Shown here: positions 1-5,761 of the stretch, piece after piece
Position numbering within the stretch: position 1 is the stretch's first letter
How the letters are laid out: each line of letters begins with the position of its first letter
Origin: Bdellovibrio sp.
GTDB taxonomy: Bacteria > Bdellovibrionota > Bdellovibrionia > Bdellovibrionales > Bdellovibrionaceae
Length of the DNA stretch: 5,761 bases
Direction: 5' to 3'
Assembly: GCA_019104905.1 (NCBI GenBank)
Contig: JAHRXB010000052.1
Span: 1 to 5,761 of the forward strand
The notes under the pieces: generated by a model
The model's database searches: none
What the model was told of the DNA's origin: nothing
What the model saw: only the letters and a program-made list of their open reading frames with translations
Program-made: the position numbers and the translations under genes

Positions 1-704
1 TCGGCCTGAGCTCTCTGAGTCTCCGTGAGAGGGCCGCGAACTTCATCCAAAAAATAATTCAGCATTGGCATTGTAAATGACAAGGACGGGCGGGTTCGAA
101 ACTCCGGCAAAATGCGTCCCTCTTCTTCAAAATAGCGGGTCAAAAGAGCTGCATCGCGAGGATCATCCGTTTTGACGGTGGCGCAACCAAAAAGAACCTT
201 CGCTTCCGTCGCAGCCATATATTCCGCAATCCCCCTCCACAAAAGAGAGATCAGAACACCACGGCGATAGTCTTTATGGATACAGGCTCGGCCCAACTCC
301 AACTTAACTCCCGGCTGTCGAAAGATCTGTGACATCACAAATTCTTTGGCGGAATAAAAATTGTCTGTGAACAAAGAACAGTTCAGTCGATAGGTCCCGA
401 TCACTTTATTGCTTCTTTTTTCTTTAATGATCAGGTGGTCACAGTCAAAATCGAATTCATCGACATCGACACCATGAGGGGCTTTTTTCCCTAACATTTC
501 CCTATGAAAAACGTCATACCGAAGAGCGAGGGCTTCCTTCAGTTCTTCTGCATCCGTTACTGTCTTAATTTCAAACGGACCCACCTCCGTGCGAAGCTCC
601 ACCTTTGCCTTGAACTTATGAATACGATTGAGTCTTAATTGATAAAAAGATTGCAGATTCAAAGACACACGTTCAAGACTGGCGTACGCAAGTGAGTTGA
701 TCAT
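1..704 (-). CDS. OlsB/hemolysin-like GNAT N-acyltransferase, C-terminus cut by window edge
   Basis: A frame open from the ATG at 704 to the window edge gives 234 residues with no stop, so the C-terminus is missing. Residues about 55-180 match the Acetyltransf_5 family (OlsB L-ornithine N-alpha-acyltransferase and 'hemolysin-like' proteins), a GNAT branch related to acyl-homoserine-lactone synthases. Visible family motifs are LRYDVFHREM (61-70), the acidic DVDEFDFDCDHL (80-91), VIGTYRLN (101-108), FYSAKEF (116-122), LELGRACIHKDYRRG (135-149) with LLWRGIA (154-160), and LFGCATV (171-177). Known members transfer an acyl chain, usually from acyl-ACP, to an amine such as ornithine, the first step of ornithine-lipid synthesis at the inner membrane. 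The first ~45 residues are basic and partly hydrophobic and could be a membrane-surface helix (inference). The start is supported by GGGAGGGG 5 nt upstream; a TTG one codon earlier is a less likely alternative. Family placement is firm. The amine substrate cannot be told from this sequence, and fusion to a further domain past the edge is possible. Confidence 0.88.
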   Translation of the reverse strand, partial: MINSLAYASLERVSLNLQSFYQLRLNRIHKFKAKVELRTEVGPFEIKTVTDAEELKEALALRYDVFHREMLGKKAPHGVDVDEFDFDCDHLIIKEKRSNKVIGTYRLNCSLFTDNFYSAKEFVMSQIFRQPGVKLELGRACIHKDYRRGVLISLLWRGIAEYMAATEAKVLFGCATVKTDDPRDAALLTRYFEEEGRILPEFRTRPSLSFTMPMLNYFLDEVRGPLTETQRAQA

Positions 705-709
705 CAAGG

Positions 710-717
710 CCCCTCCC
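710..717 (-). promoter_or_regulatory. Shine-Dalgarno of the GNAT acyltransferase gene
   Basis: On the minus strand, GGGAGGGG precedes the ATG at 704, with 7 nt between the GGAGG core (716-712) and the start codon. This purine-rich site fixes the start of a reading frame that otherwise shows only its upstream end in this window. Confidence 0.75.
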
Positions 718-738
718 GATTGGATCAACTTCAGTGTA

Positions 739-765
739 GCTATATTTTGAAAATCAAATTGTCAG
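739..765 (-). promoter_or_regulatory. Possible sigma70-type promoter for the GNAT gene
   Basis: The 121-nt gap between the sua5 stop and the GNAT start is AT-rich near its middle. On the minus strand, CTGACA (765-760, five of six to TTGACA) is followed after 15 nt by TATAGC (744-739, four of six to TATAAT). TACACT at 738-733 is another possible -10, but its spacing to the same -35 is too long. Transcription would start around 732, leaving a leader of roughly 28 nt that carries the strong ribosome site. No convincing terminator hairpin for sua5 was found in this gap, so read-through from the operon above is possible too. The short spacer keeps confidence low. Confidence 0.35.
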
Positions 766-825
766 AAATCTTTTAGAATTGTGTTGGATTTAAGTCAGCA
801 CAAGGAAGCGACACCCGCGTTTTAT

Positions 826-1842
826 CTAAAGGATCAATGAGGCCGCTTTGTTTAAACGATCAAAAAGTGATTCCCAACGTTCTCCAGCCTGATGAGACTC
901 TCGATAAAAAAGAATACAGTCCGCCCCCTGGGCTGCGACCTCACGAAGCTTTCCATACAACTCTCGCGTCGCCAAAAGAGGATCTTCGGACAACTTCAAA
1001 ACAGACCAGGTGTGAATCCCCGCCTTTGGCTTTATAATCTTGATACTTTCAATTTCATCAGGAAGCTCGCCCATCTTTTGATTCACTTCCGTAACGACAT
1101 CACCGGGCGCCCGCTGAACATCAGTACAAACAATCAGCGGCACTGGTGGCATATAGTGATGTTTCATGTGACCGGGGGATTCTCGTTTATCAAGTTGTTC
1201 TACAAACTCAAATTCAAAACCCTTTTCCGAGAGCACCTTTGCAATATCAGATTTCAAAATATGGCCTCGGCGTAGGATGGAAAGAACCACTTTATCAGGC
1301 CGATGACGAACCAGAAGAACCGTCGATTCAATCCCAATCTGGCAATCGCCTCCATCAACGACGAAAACATCTTCGTTTTTAAACTCCACACGCACATGGC
1401 TGGCCGAGGTTGGAGAAGTCCGCCCAAACTTATTAGCACTCGGAGCCGCGAGAGGGACCCCGACTTGCTGTAAAAGCTCTAAAGCCATGGGGTGATTCGG
1501 CATACGAATGCCCACAGTTTCAAGCCCAGAGGTGATCATCAAATTCACTGAAGGGTCGCGAGGTAAAACCAAAGTTAGAGGTCCCGGCCAGAAGACTTCC
1601 GCCAATGCCTGAGATGCCGGCCCCCAATAGGCTGTCACTTTTTTGGCTTGCTCAATGGAAGCCACATGAACGATCAAAGGATCAAAGAAGGGACGCTCTT
1701 TGGTGGTAAAGATCTTTTCCACCGCAGAAGGAATATCAATTCGTGCCGCCAACCCATAGACGGTCTCTGTGGGGAAGCCAATGACTCCTCCTTCATCTAA
1801 GATATTCTTTGCCTTTGCCAAGGCCTCGGTGGGCGACATCAT
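826..1842 (-). CDS. sua5: L-threonylcarbamoyladenylate synthase, Sua5 type (YrdC + Sua5 domains)
   Basis: A cytoplasmic enzyme that makes threonylcarbamoyl-AMP from threonine, bicarbonate and ATP. This is the donor that the TsaD complex uses to form t6A at position 37 of ANN-decoding tRNAs. The 338-residue length is that of the two-domain Sua5 form, not the ~190-residue TsaC/YrdC form. The YrdC domain (about 5-190) shows FPTETVYGLAA (23-33), KERP (48-51, the usual Lys-x-Arg site), PLIVHV (55-60), PGPLTLVL (86-93), GIRMPNHP (111-118), APSAN (133-137), GRTSPT (140-145) and GIESTV (170-175). The linker carries SPGHMKHHYMP (222-232), close to the usual SPG-x-x-x-x-HY-x-P that closes over the active site. 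The C-terminal Sua5 domain follows, with ATRELYGKLRE at 291-301. Two ATGs are in tandem. The first (1842) lies 3 nt after the ybbP stop, and GAGG at 1857-1854 inside the ybbP end is the likely ribosome site, with rather long spacing. It is the last gene of the tesA-ybbA-ybbP-sua5 block, and all key motifs are intact. Confidence 0.95.
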   Translation of the reverse strand: MMSPTEALAKAKNILDEGGVIGFPTETVYGLAARIDIPSAVEKIFTTKERPFFDPLIVHVASIEQAKKVTAYWGPASQALAEVFWPGPLTLVLPRDPSVNLMITSGLETVGIRMPNHPMALELLQQVGVPLAAPSANKFGRTSPTSASHVRVEFKNEDVFVVDGGDCQIGIESTVLLVRHRPDKVVLSILRRGHILKSDIAKVLSEKGFEFEFVEQLDKRESPGHMKHHYMPPVPLIVCTDVQRAPGDVVTEVNQKMGELPDEIESIKIIKPKAGIHTWSVLKLSEDPLLATRELYGKLREVAAQGADCILFYRESHQAGERWESLFDRLNKAASLIL

Positions 1843-1845
1843 GAT

Positions 1846-4392
1846 CTATTTTTCCTCGCGCAAGATGCTTAAAGCACTTTCTTTTACAATATCCAGGCTT
1901 GCAAGGAAAGAAATCAGTAGACTTAAGCAGGTAATGATAAGTACAGACACCAGCGGCTGAAACCAAGAAAGCTTAAACTCGCTTTCAAAAAGGAACGCGT
2001 TTAAAGAAAAGCTGACTAAAACGCTTAACAGAGCCCCGGCCAAGGCAGCCAGGAAGGACAGGAAGGCAAATTCCGCCAAAATAAAGCTCGCCACCTCGCC
2101 CCAAGAAGCTCCCAGGATTTTAAGCATATTCAGTTCCCAACGACGAAGTTTGATCTGACTTCGCACGATAGAAAAGAGCACAATATAACCTGTTAATAAA
2201 GCAAGCCCCGCCATCAACTCCAACGACCAACTCATTTTTTCAGCGGTTTTGAGGACCTCGTCCACTGTGCGCACCACATCCACAACAGAGACATTGGAAA
2301 ACTCTTGAGCCATCTCATTCTGCAGCAAAGATCGTTTTTCTTCGGGCAAAAAGGGAATCGCGGCAATAAATGTTTTCGGAGCCTCATTCAACACTCCCCT
2401 TTGCACAAGAATAAAGAAGTTGGGTTGAAAGCTTGTCCACTTAACCTTGCGCAGGTTGATAATCTGTCCCTCAACCTCAACACCCTGAACGTCAAAAACC
2501 AAAACATCGCCCAGATGGAAACCCATACGCTCCGCAAAACGATATTCCACCGACAGCTCAGCATATTTTTGTTTTTCCGAATCAAACTCGCCTGAAAAAG
2601 GGCGGCCTTCAATAATATTCTCGGACGAAGAAAGGTCGTGACGGTAAGAAAGATTCACACCTCTGTTTCGGAAACGAGCCTCCCGCTCTTCTTCGCGGGT
2701 TTTAAACCCTTGGTCCTCAATCTTTCTTTCATAGTCCTGTCCATTCACTTTTAAAATGCGAGCTCGCACCAACGGGGACAGCCCCAGTGGCTTGACATTA
2801 TTTTTCTCCAGAATCTTTTCGACGCCCGTAAGCTGCTCGTCCTGAATATCAAACATAAAGAGGGAAGGAATCTTGCTGCGTCCCTCGACCTGAAACTCGG
2901 CCTGAAGAGAGTTCTTAAGCTGCGGCAAAATATTTATTAACAAAGCTCCCAGCCCCAAAGCCACAAAGATCGCAAGACTGGCCCCGGCCCGACGCGAAAG
3001 GCTTAAGAAACTGAATTTCAAAAACCACCGACGAAATCCTTTCAGCCGCCCCGCAAGCTTAACAGTAGAAAAACCAATCAGCAGAAGCATCAAGATCACA
3101 GCGACCATCGAACCCACAAAAAGACTTCCCGTCATCCACGAGTGGGCCTGATAAACCGCCAAGAAGTAGAACAGAACCAAAGGAGGCAAAAAGGGCCACC
3201 AGCGACGAGGCCCCTCGCCGACAGAGAACTTTTCTTCACTGAAAAGTTTCGCAGCCTTCAGGTCAAAGATCTTAACCAAGAACGGGAGACTGACTACAAA
3301 ACTGCCAAACACCGCCATCACCAAGCACACCAAAAAGGCTTCCAGGTTCACATGAGGGTGCAAGTCAAACGGAGTAAAACTTGCCAGCAATCGACTGAGA
3401 AGCGGCAAAACAAGATAGCTGAAAAGCAAGGTGGGAACTGTTGCCAAAAGGCCCAGCATCGATGCTTGCAAGATGTAGACACCCACGGCTTCGCCACTTT
3501 GTAATCCCAAAGTGCGCAAGATCGCGATTTCTTTCATACGCGTTGAAAGAAACAGTCGATAGATATAAGCAGCCCCCAAGGCCGACATAAAAAGAGCAAC
3601 GATCGCCACAAGCCCCAAATAGTCAGACAGATATCCCAATTGTCTGCCCGAATCTTCCCCCGCCGACGACGGAGTCTCGATGGTAATTTGAGGATCCGGC
3701 AACGCTTGATATAGTTTTTCCCGCAAGGCGTTCTCATCGCTACCAGAGGGCAGCTTTAAAAGATAGGCTAAGGAAAATGTACTTCCATATTGCAGTAATC
3801 CCGATTGCGGCAAAAGCTCTCGATTGATGAAAACTCGAGGCGCCAACGTCGCCGCCCTGAAGGTTTGGGTCGCATCTTTTTCAATCAAATCGGAGACCTT
3901 GAGCTTAAGATTCCCCAATTTAATTTCATCTCCCACGTCCAAACCCAATTGGGATTTCAACTCGGGATAAATCCAGGCGGTGGGTGAGCTTAAAATCTCT
4001 TTGGAGGTTCCGTGGCGAATGACTTTTCCTGACTTTAGCTCCAGCTCCCCATAGAAGGGATAGGACTGATCAATGGCCTTAATAAGAATCAAACGCGAAC
4101 CCTTGGCAGAGCTCAGCATGGCAAAGAATTCATAGATCTTAGATTGGTCCGCACCGACAGGCAGAACCGCCTGCATTTTCTTCAGTTCTTCATCCGTGAT
4201 TTCACGACGAGCCGATACCGCCAAATCCGCAGATAAAATGAATTTTGCATTGGCGCGAAGTTGATCTTCAAGGGCCGTATTAAAAGCTTGAAGAGAAACA
4301 AAACCCGCCAAACCTAAACTGAGATTAAAAATAAAGAAGAGACCAAAACGCCAACTGCGCAAAAGCTCTCGAAACGCCAATCGCCACAGCAT
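1846..4392 (-). CDS. ybbP: YbbP-like ABC transporter permease with two FtsX-type domains
   Basis: An 848-residue inner-membrane permease of the FtsX/MacB superfamily (type VII ABC fold), slightly longer than E. coli YbbP (about 800). Hydrophobic segments read by eye number about ten: 16-38, 258-282, 303-335, 350-375, 398-416, 421-445, 470-490, 722-745, 768-800 and 811-833. This is the YbbP layout, not the four helices of MacB, LolC or LolE. Large soluble periplasmic domains lie at about 39-255 and 491-720. The cytoplasmic loops after helices 2 and 8 carry the FtsX-family coupling patterns MKEIAILRTLGLQSGEA (286-302) and RRWELNMLKILGASWGEV (750-767). VKWTSFQPNFF (650-660) in the second periplasmic domain resembles the conserved YbbP segment around W-x-x-x-x-PNF. 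Its ATG shares one base with the ybbA stop (TAATG), and GAGGG at 4404-4400 lies 7 nt upstream. It is expected to dimerise functionally through its own two halves and work with a YbbA dimer. The substrate is not established by sequence; a hydrophobic or lipid-like ester delivered to TesA is the family-based inference. Confidence 0.9.
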   Translation of the reverse strand: MLWRLAFRELLRSWRFGLFFIFNLSLGLAGFVSLQAFNTALEDQLRANAKFILSADLAVSARREITDEELKKMQAVLPVGADQSKIYEFFAMLSSAKGSRLILIKAIDQSYPFYGELELKSGKVIRHGTSKEILSSPTAWIYPELKSQLGLDVGDEIKLGNLKLKVSDLIEKDATQTFRAATLAPRVFINRELLPQSGLLQYGSTFSLAYLLKLPSGSDENALREKLYQALPDPQITIETPSSAGEDSGRQLGYLSDYLGLVAIVALFMSALGAAYIYRLFLSTRMKEIAILRTLGLQSGEAVGVYILQASMLGLLATVPTLLFSYLVLPLLSRLLASFTPFDLHPHVNLEAFLVCLVMAVFGSFVVSLPFLVKIFDLKAAKLFSEEKFSVGEGPRRWWPFLPPLVLFYFLAVYQAHSWMTGSLFVGSMVAVILMLLLIGFSTVKLAGRLKGFRRWFLKFSFLSLSRRAGASLAIFVALGLGALLINILPQLKNSLQAEFQVEGRSKIPSLFMFDIQDEQLTGVEKILEKNNVKPLGLSPLVRARILKVNGQDYERKIEDQGFKTREEEREARFRNRGVNLSYRHDLSSSENIIEGRPFSGEFDSEKQKYAELSVEYRFAERMGFHLGDVLVFDVQGVEVEGQIINLRKVKWTSFQPNFFILVQRGVLNEAPKTFIAAIPFLPEEKRSLLQNEMAQEFSNVSVVDVVRTVDEVLKTAEKMSWSLELMAGLALLTGYIVLFSIVRSQIKLRRWELNMLKILGASWGEVASFILAEFAFLSFLAALAGALLSVLVSFSLNAFLFESEFKLSWFQPLVSVLIITCLSLLISFLASLDIVKESALSILREEK

Positions 4393-5057
4393 TAGATTTC
4401 CCTCAACTGACCTTCTTCAAGGCGCAGAACTCTTTCACATCTTTTCGCTAAGGCTTCACTGTGAGTTACCAGAATCGTGGTGATTTTATATTTACGAACA
4501 ACATCAAAAAAGACGTCCATCACCTTGTCTCCGGTATGGATATCCAGGTTTCCACTAGGTTCATCGGCAAGAAGAATTTTTGGCTTCACAACCAAAGCGC
4601 GAGCGATCGCCACACGCTGACACTCACCTCCGCTTAATTGACTTGGAAAGTGGTTCAGGCGATGCCCCAAGCCCAGCTCTCGCAAAGCCTCCTCAGCACG
4701 CTCGCGAGGGTTTTCCATCTTGAGTATCTCTAACGACAACATCACATTTTCTAAAGCCGTCAAATGCGCGATCAAATGATACTGTTGAAAAACGATGGCA
4801 ATATTTTGGGCCCGAAACAGAGTGATTTCTTGTTCCGACAAGGGTGCCAAATTGACTTTATCAACCAGGATCTCTCCAGAATCCGCGCGCTCCAGTCCAG
4901 CCAAAAGCGAAAGTAAAGTCGATTTGCCGCTTCCTGATTGACCGACGATCGCGACAATCTGACCTGGCTCAATCGCAACATTAAGTCCCTTCAGAACCTG
5001 AATCTCCGTTTCGCCCTGGTGAAAACCTTTACGGACCTGATTTAAAACTAAACTCAC
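4392..5057 (-). CDS. ybbA: YbbA-like ABC transporter ATP-binding protein
   Basis: A 221-residue cytoplasmic ATPase of the MacB/LolD/YbbA family that would dimerise beneath the YbbP permease. All nucleotide-binding elements are present: Walker A GQSGSGKST (39-47), Q-loop Gln91 in VFQQYHL, signature LSGGE (141-145), Walker B ILLADEP (161-167) with catalytic Glu166, D-loop SGNLD (168-172) and H-loop His199. It should therefore be an active ATPase. LolD and MacB N-terminal domains look much alike; the call to YbbA rests on the adjoining ten-helix permease and tesA. The start is GTG at 5057, overlapping the tesA stop as GTGA. AAGGGGG at 5068-5062, inside the last tesA codons, is well placed as ribosome site and argues for translational coupling. 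The stop shares a base with the ybbP ATG. Cys146 replaces the more common Arg in the residue after GGE, a conservative oddity unlikely to stop function. Confidence 0.93.
   Translation of the reverse strand: MSLVLNQVRKGFHQGETEIQVLKGLNVAIEPGQIVAIVGQSGSGKSTLLSLLAGLERADSGEILVDKVNLAPLSEQEITLFRAQNIAIVFQQYHLIAHLTALENVMLSLEILKMENPRERAEEALRELGLGHRLNHFPSQLSGGECQRVAIARALVVKPKILLADEPSGNLDIHTGDKVMDVFFDVVRKYKITTILVTHSEALAKRCERVLRLEEGQLREI
4400..4404 (-). promoter_or_regulatory. Ribosome binding site of ybbP, within the ybbA end
   Basis: GAGGG on the minus strand is embedded in the final codons of ybbA, 7 nt before the ATG at 4392. Together with the TAATG stop-start junction, it indicates that ybbA and ybbP are translated in a coupled way, as expected for subunits of one complex. 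Confidence 0.65.
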
Positions 5058-5653
5058 AAGGCCCCCTTCAGAATCTGAAAAATATTTTCCGCAATGATCT
5101 TATGCCCCTCTTCGTTGGGATGAATGCCGTCGGCCAAATTGTATTTGGGATTTCCACCGACCTTCTCCAGAATAAAAGGAATAAATGTGACCTTGTATTT
5201 CTTCGCCAAGGCTTCGTACATTTTTTTGAATTGCCCCGTATAGTCCGCGCCATAATTCGGAGGCATGTAAAGCCCCCCCAGGATCACTCGCACTTTTTGC
5301 GAGTTCGCATACTCAATAGCTGCGGCAAGATGTTTTTGACTGTCTTCAATCTTAAGACCGCGAAGGCCGTCGTTCGCTCCCAAGACCAACAACACCGCAT
5401 CGGGTTTGGATTTAAAAAGCCACTTCATACGCGTCACCGCAGACGCCGTGGTAGAGCCACTCACGCCCGAATTGATAACCGTCCACTCTTTTTTCCCCGC
5501 TTCGTGAAGCTTTTTTTCCAACAGCGCAGGATAGGCCGCCTCTTTGGCGACACCATAGCCTTCTGTGAGGGAATCCCCCAACACAATTAGTTTTTTCTGA
5601 GCAAAAGAGAGAGAAGAAAAAAGAAGAATGATCCAAAATAAAAAAGGTCTCAT
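5054..5653 (-). CDS. tesA: Periplasmic SGNH/GDSL hydrolase, TesA-like (thioesterase I / lysophospholipase)
   Basis: A 199-residue secreted esterase close in length to E. coli TesA (208). A Sec signal peptide is clear: MRP, a hydrophobic core at about 4-12, and SLSFA with likely signal peptidase I cleavage after Ala18. There is no lipobox Cys, so the mature enzyme should be soluble in the periplasm. The SGNH blocks are complete: VLGDSLTEGYG with nucleophile Ser28, SGVSGST with oxyanion Gly66, LGANDGLRG with Asn94, and DGIHPNEEGH with Asp175 and His178. MPPNYGADY (130-138) matches the substrate-loop region of TesA (LPANYGRRY in E. coli). Family members hydrolyse acyl-CoA, lysophospholipids and other esters. 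The ATG at 5653 is forced: an in-frame TAG lies three codons upstream and no other start codon precedes the signal core. Unusually, it sits inside the upstream terminator hairpin and lacks a normally spaced Shine-Dalgarno. It is the first gene of the tesA-ybbA-ybbP-sua5 block and overlaps ybbA by 4 nt. Confidence 0.93.
   Translation of the reverse strand: MRPFLFWIILLFSSLSFAQKKLIVLGDSLTEGYGVAKEAAYPALLEKKLHEAGKKEWTVINSGVSGSTTASAVTRMKWLFKSKPDAVLLVLGANDGLRGLKIEDSQKHLAAAIEYANSQKVRVILGGLYMPPNYGADYTGQFKKMYEALAKKYKVTFIPFILEKVGGNPKYNLADGIHPNEEGHKIIAENIFQILKGAL
5062..5068 (-). promoter_or_regulatory. Ribosome binding site of ybbA, within the tesA end
   Basis: AAGGGGG on the minus strand lies within the last codons of tesA (Lys-Gly-Ala), 4 nt from the GTG at 5057. 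It supports the rare start codon and the overlap with tesA over any later ATG. Confidence 0.65.
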
Positions 5654-5673
5654 AGGGATCTATGAGACCTTTT
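5640..5673 (-). terminator. Intrinsic terminator of the upstream gene, overlapping the tesA start
   Basis: A perfect 14-bp inverted repeat (5673-5660 with 5655-5642) encloses the 4-nt loop ATCC on the minus strand. The last A-U pairs run into a tract of six T, one A and four T. The hairpin begins 45 nt after the stop of the gene ending at 5718. This is a canonical Rho-independent terminator for minus-strand transcription. On the plus strand the stem ends in only four T, so it would be weak in that direction. The 3' arm contains the tesA ATG (5653-5651), and the T-tract encodes the Phe-Leu-Phe start of the tesA signal peptide core. Confidence 0.85.
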
Positions 5674-5717
5674 GTTAGTCACTATGACAAGTCTGAGTTC
5701 GTCAAACTTGGGAGTGC

Positions 5718-5761
5718 TTAGTTGCGAGGACCGCGTCCGCCGCCACCAAAGCCGCCACCGC
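5718..5761 (-). CDS. C-terminal end of a Gly/Arg-rich protein, probably an RRM-type RNA-binding protein
   Basis: Only the last 13 codons and the TAA stop (5720-5718) are in the window; they read GGGFGGGGRGPRN. The in-frame Gly run broken by Phe and Arg, followed by a strong terminator, marks a real gene end and not a chance frame. Such RGG-like tails are typical of small bacterial RRM proteins, which bind single-stranded RNA and are often cold-induced. The domain itself lies beyond the right edge, so that identity is inferred from the tail alone. Other glycine-rich proteins remain possible. Confidence 0.6.
   Translation of the reverse strand, partial: GGGFGGGGRGPRN

Noticed and set aside
705..713. 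Shared GGGGCCTTG string just upstream of both the GNAT and ybbA starts
   Set aside because: It is explained by purine-rich ribosome sites plus, at ybbA, the constraint of coding the tesA end; two copies are not enough to call a motif.
705..825. Search for a terminator between sua5 and the GNAT gene
   Set aside because: Only 3-bp GCG/CGC and similarly short pairings were found, with no U-tract after them in the transcribed direction.
837..1382. Overlapping plus-strand open frames of 66-127 codons opposite sua5
   Set aside because: They lie wholly antisense to a fully conserved gene, show no recognisable motif and have low-complexity or unlikely composition; they are shadows of sua5.
3142..3504. 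120-codon plus-strand open frame opposite ybbP
   Set aside because: It is rich in Gln, Lys and Arg and is a mirror of the membrane-helix codons of ybbP; no start signal or family pattern.
4392..5057. Assigning the ATPase and permease to LolCDE lipoprotein release or MacB efflux
   Set aside because: The permease has about ten helices and two large periplasmic domains, unlike the four-helix LolC/E or MacB, and the ATPase is not fused to a permease; the tesA neighbour fits YbbAP.
5102..5590. 162-codon plus-strand open frame opposite tesA
   Set aside because: It is antisense to intact SGNH motifs, and its His/Arg-rich composition is what reversing tesA codons would give.
5700..5705. TTGACG as a -35 box for tesA
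   Set aside because: A good -35 match, but at 15-18 nt spacing only two or fewer of six -10 positions match; TTGTCA at 5690-5685 pairs better.

Overview
The window looks like chromosomal core DNA from a Gram-negative bacterium. All six coding regions lie on the minus strand, and base composition looks moderate throughout (by eye, not computed). A Bdellovibrio-like relative is my best guess from the gene set, gene style and codon use. That is an impression, because the window holds no rRNA or other phylogenetic marker. No mobile element, CRISPR array, tRNA or obvious foreign DNA was seen.

Layout in the direction of transcription (right to left). (1) 5761-5718: the last 13 codons of a gene with a Gly/Arg-rich tail, typical of small RRM-type RNA-binding proteins. 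(2) 5673-5640: a strong intrinsic terminator whose hairpin and U-tract overlap the start of the next gene. (3) 5653-826: a four-gene block packed without gaps. It encodes a secreted SGNH/GDSL esterase (tesA), an ABC ATPase (ybbA), a large 10-helix FtsX-fold permease (ybbP) and a Sua5-type threonylcarbamoyl-AMP synthase. The junctions are a 4-nt GTGA overlap, a 1-nt TAATG overlap and a 3-nt gap, so this is almost certainly one operon. (4) 825-705: a 121-nt intergenic stretch with a possible promoter. (5) 704-1: an OlsB/hemolysin-like GNAT N-acyltransferase that runs off the left edge.

The first three operon genes form the YbbA-YbbP-TesA module. In E. coli, ybbAP is divergent from tesA; here the three are fused into one transcript with overlapping ends. 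The expected arrangement is a YbbA dimer powering the YbbP permease, which hands hydrophobic or lipid-like substrates from the inner membrane to periplasmic TesA. Sua5 makes the precursor of the universal t6A37 tRNA modification and is probably a housekeeping passenger on the transcript. The acyltransferase at the left edge suggests aminolipid (ornithine-lipid-type) synthesis, another envelope-lipid theme.

No new system stands out. The most unusual feature is the terminator/start-codon overlap at tesA, where an inverted repeat holds both the only Shine-Dalgarno-like sequence and the AUG.
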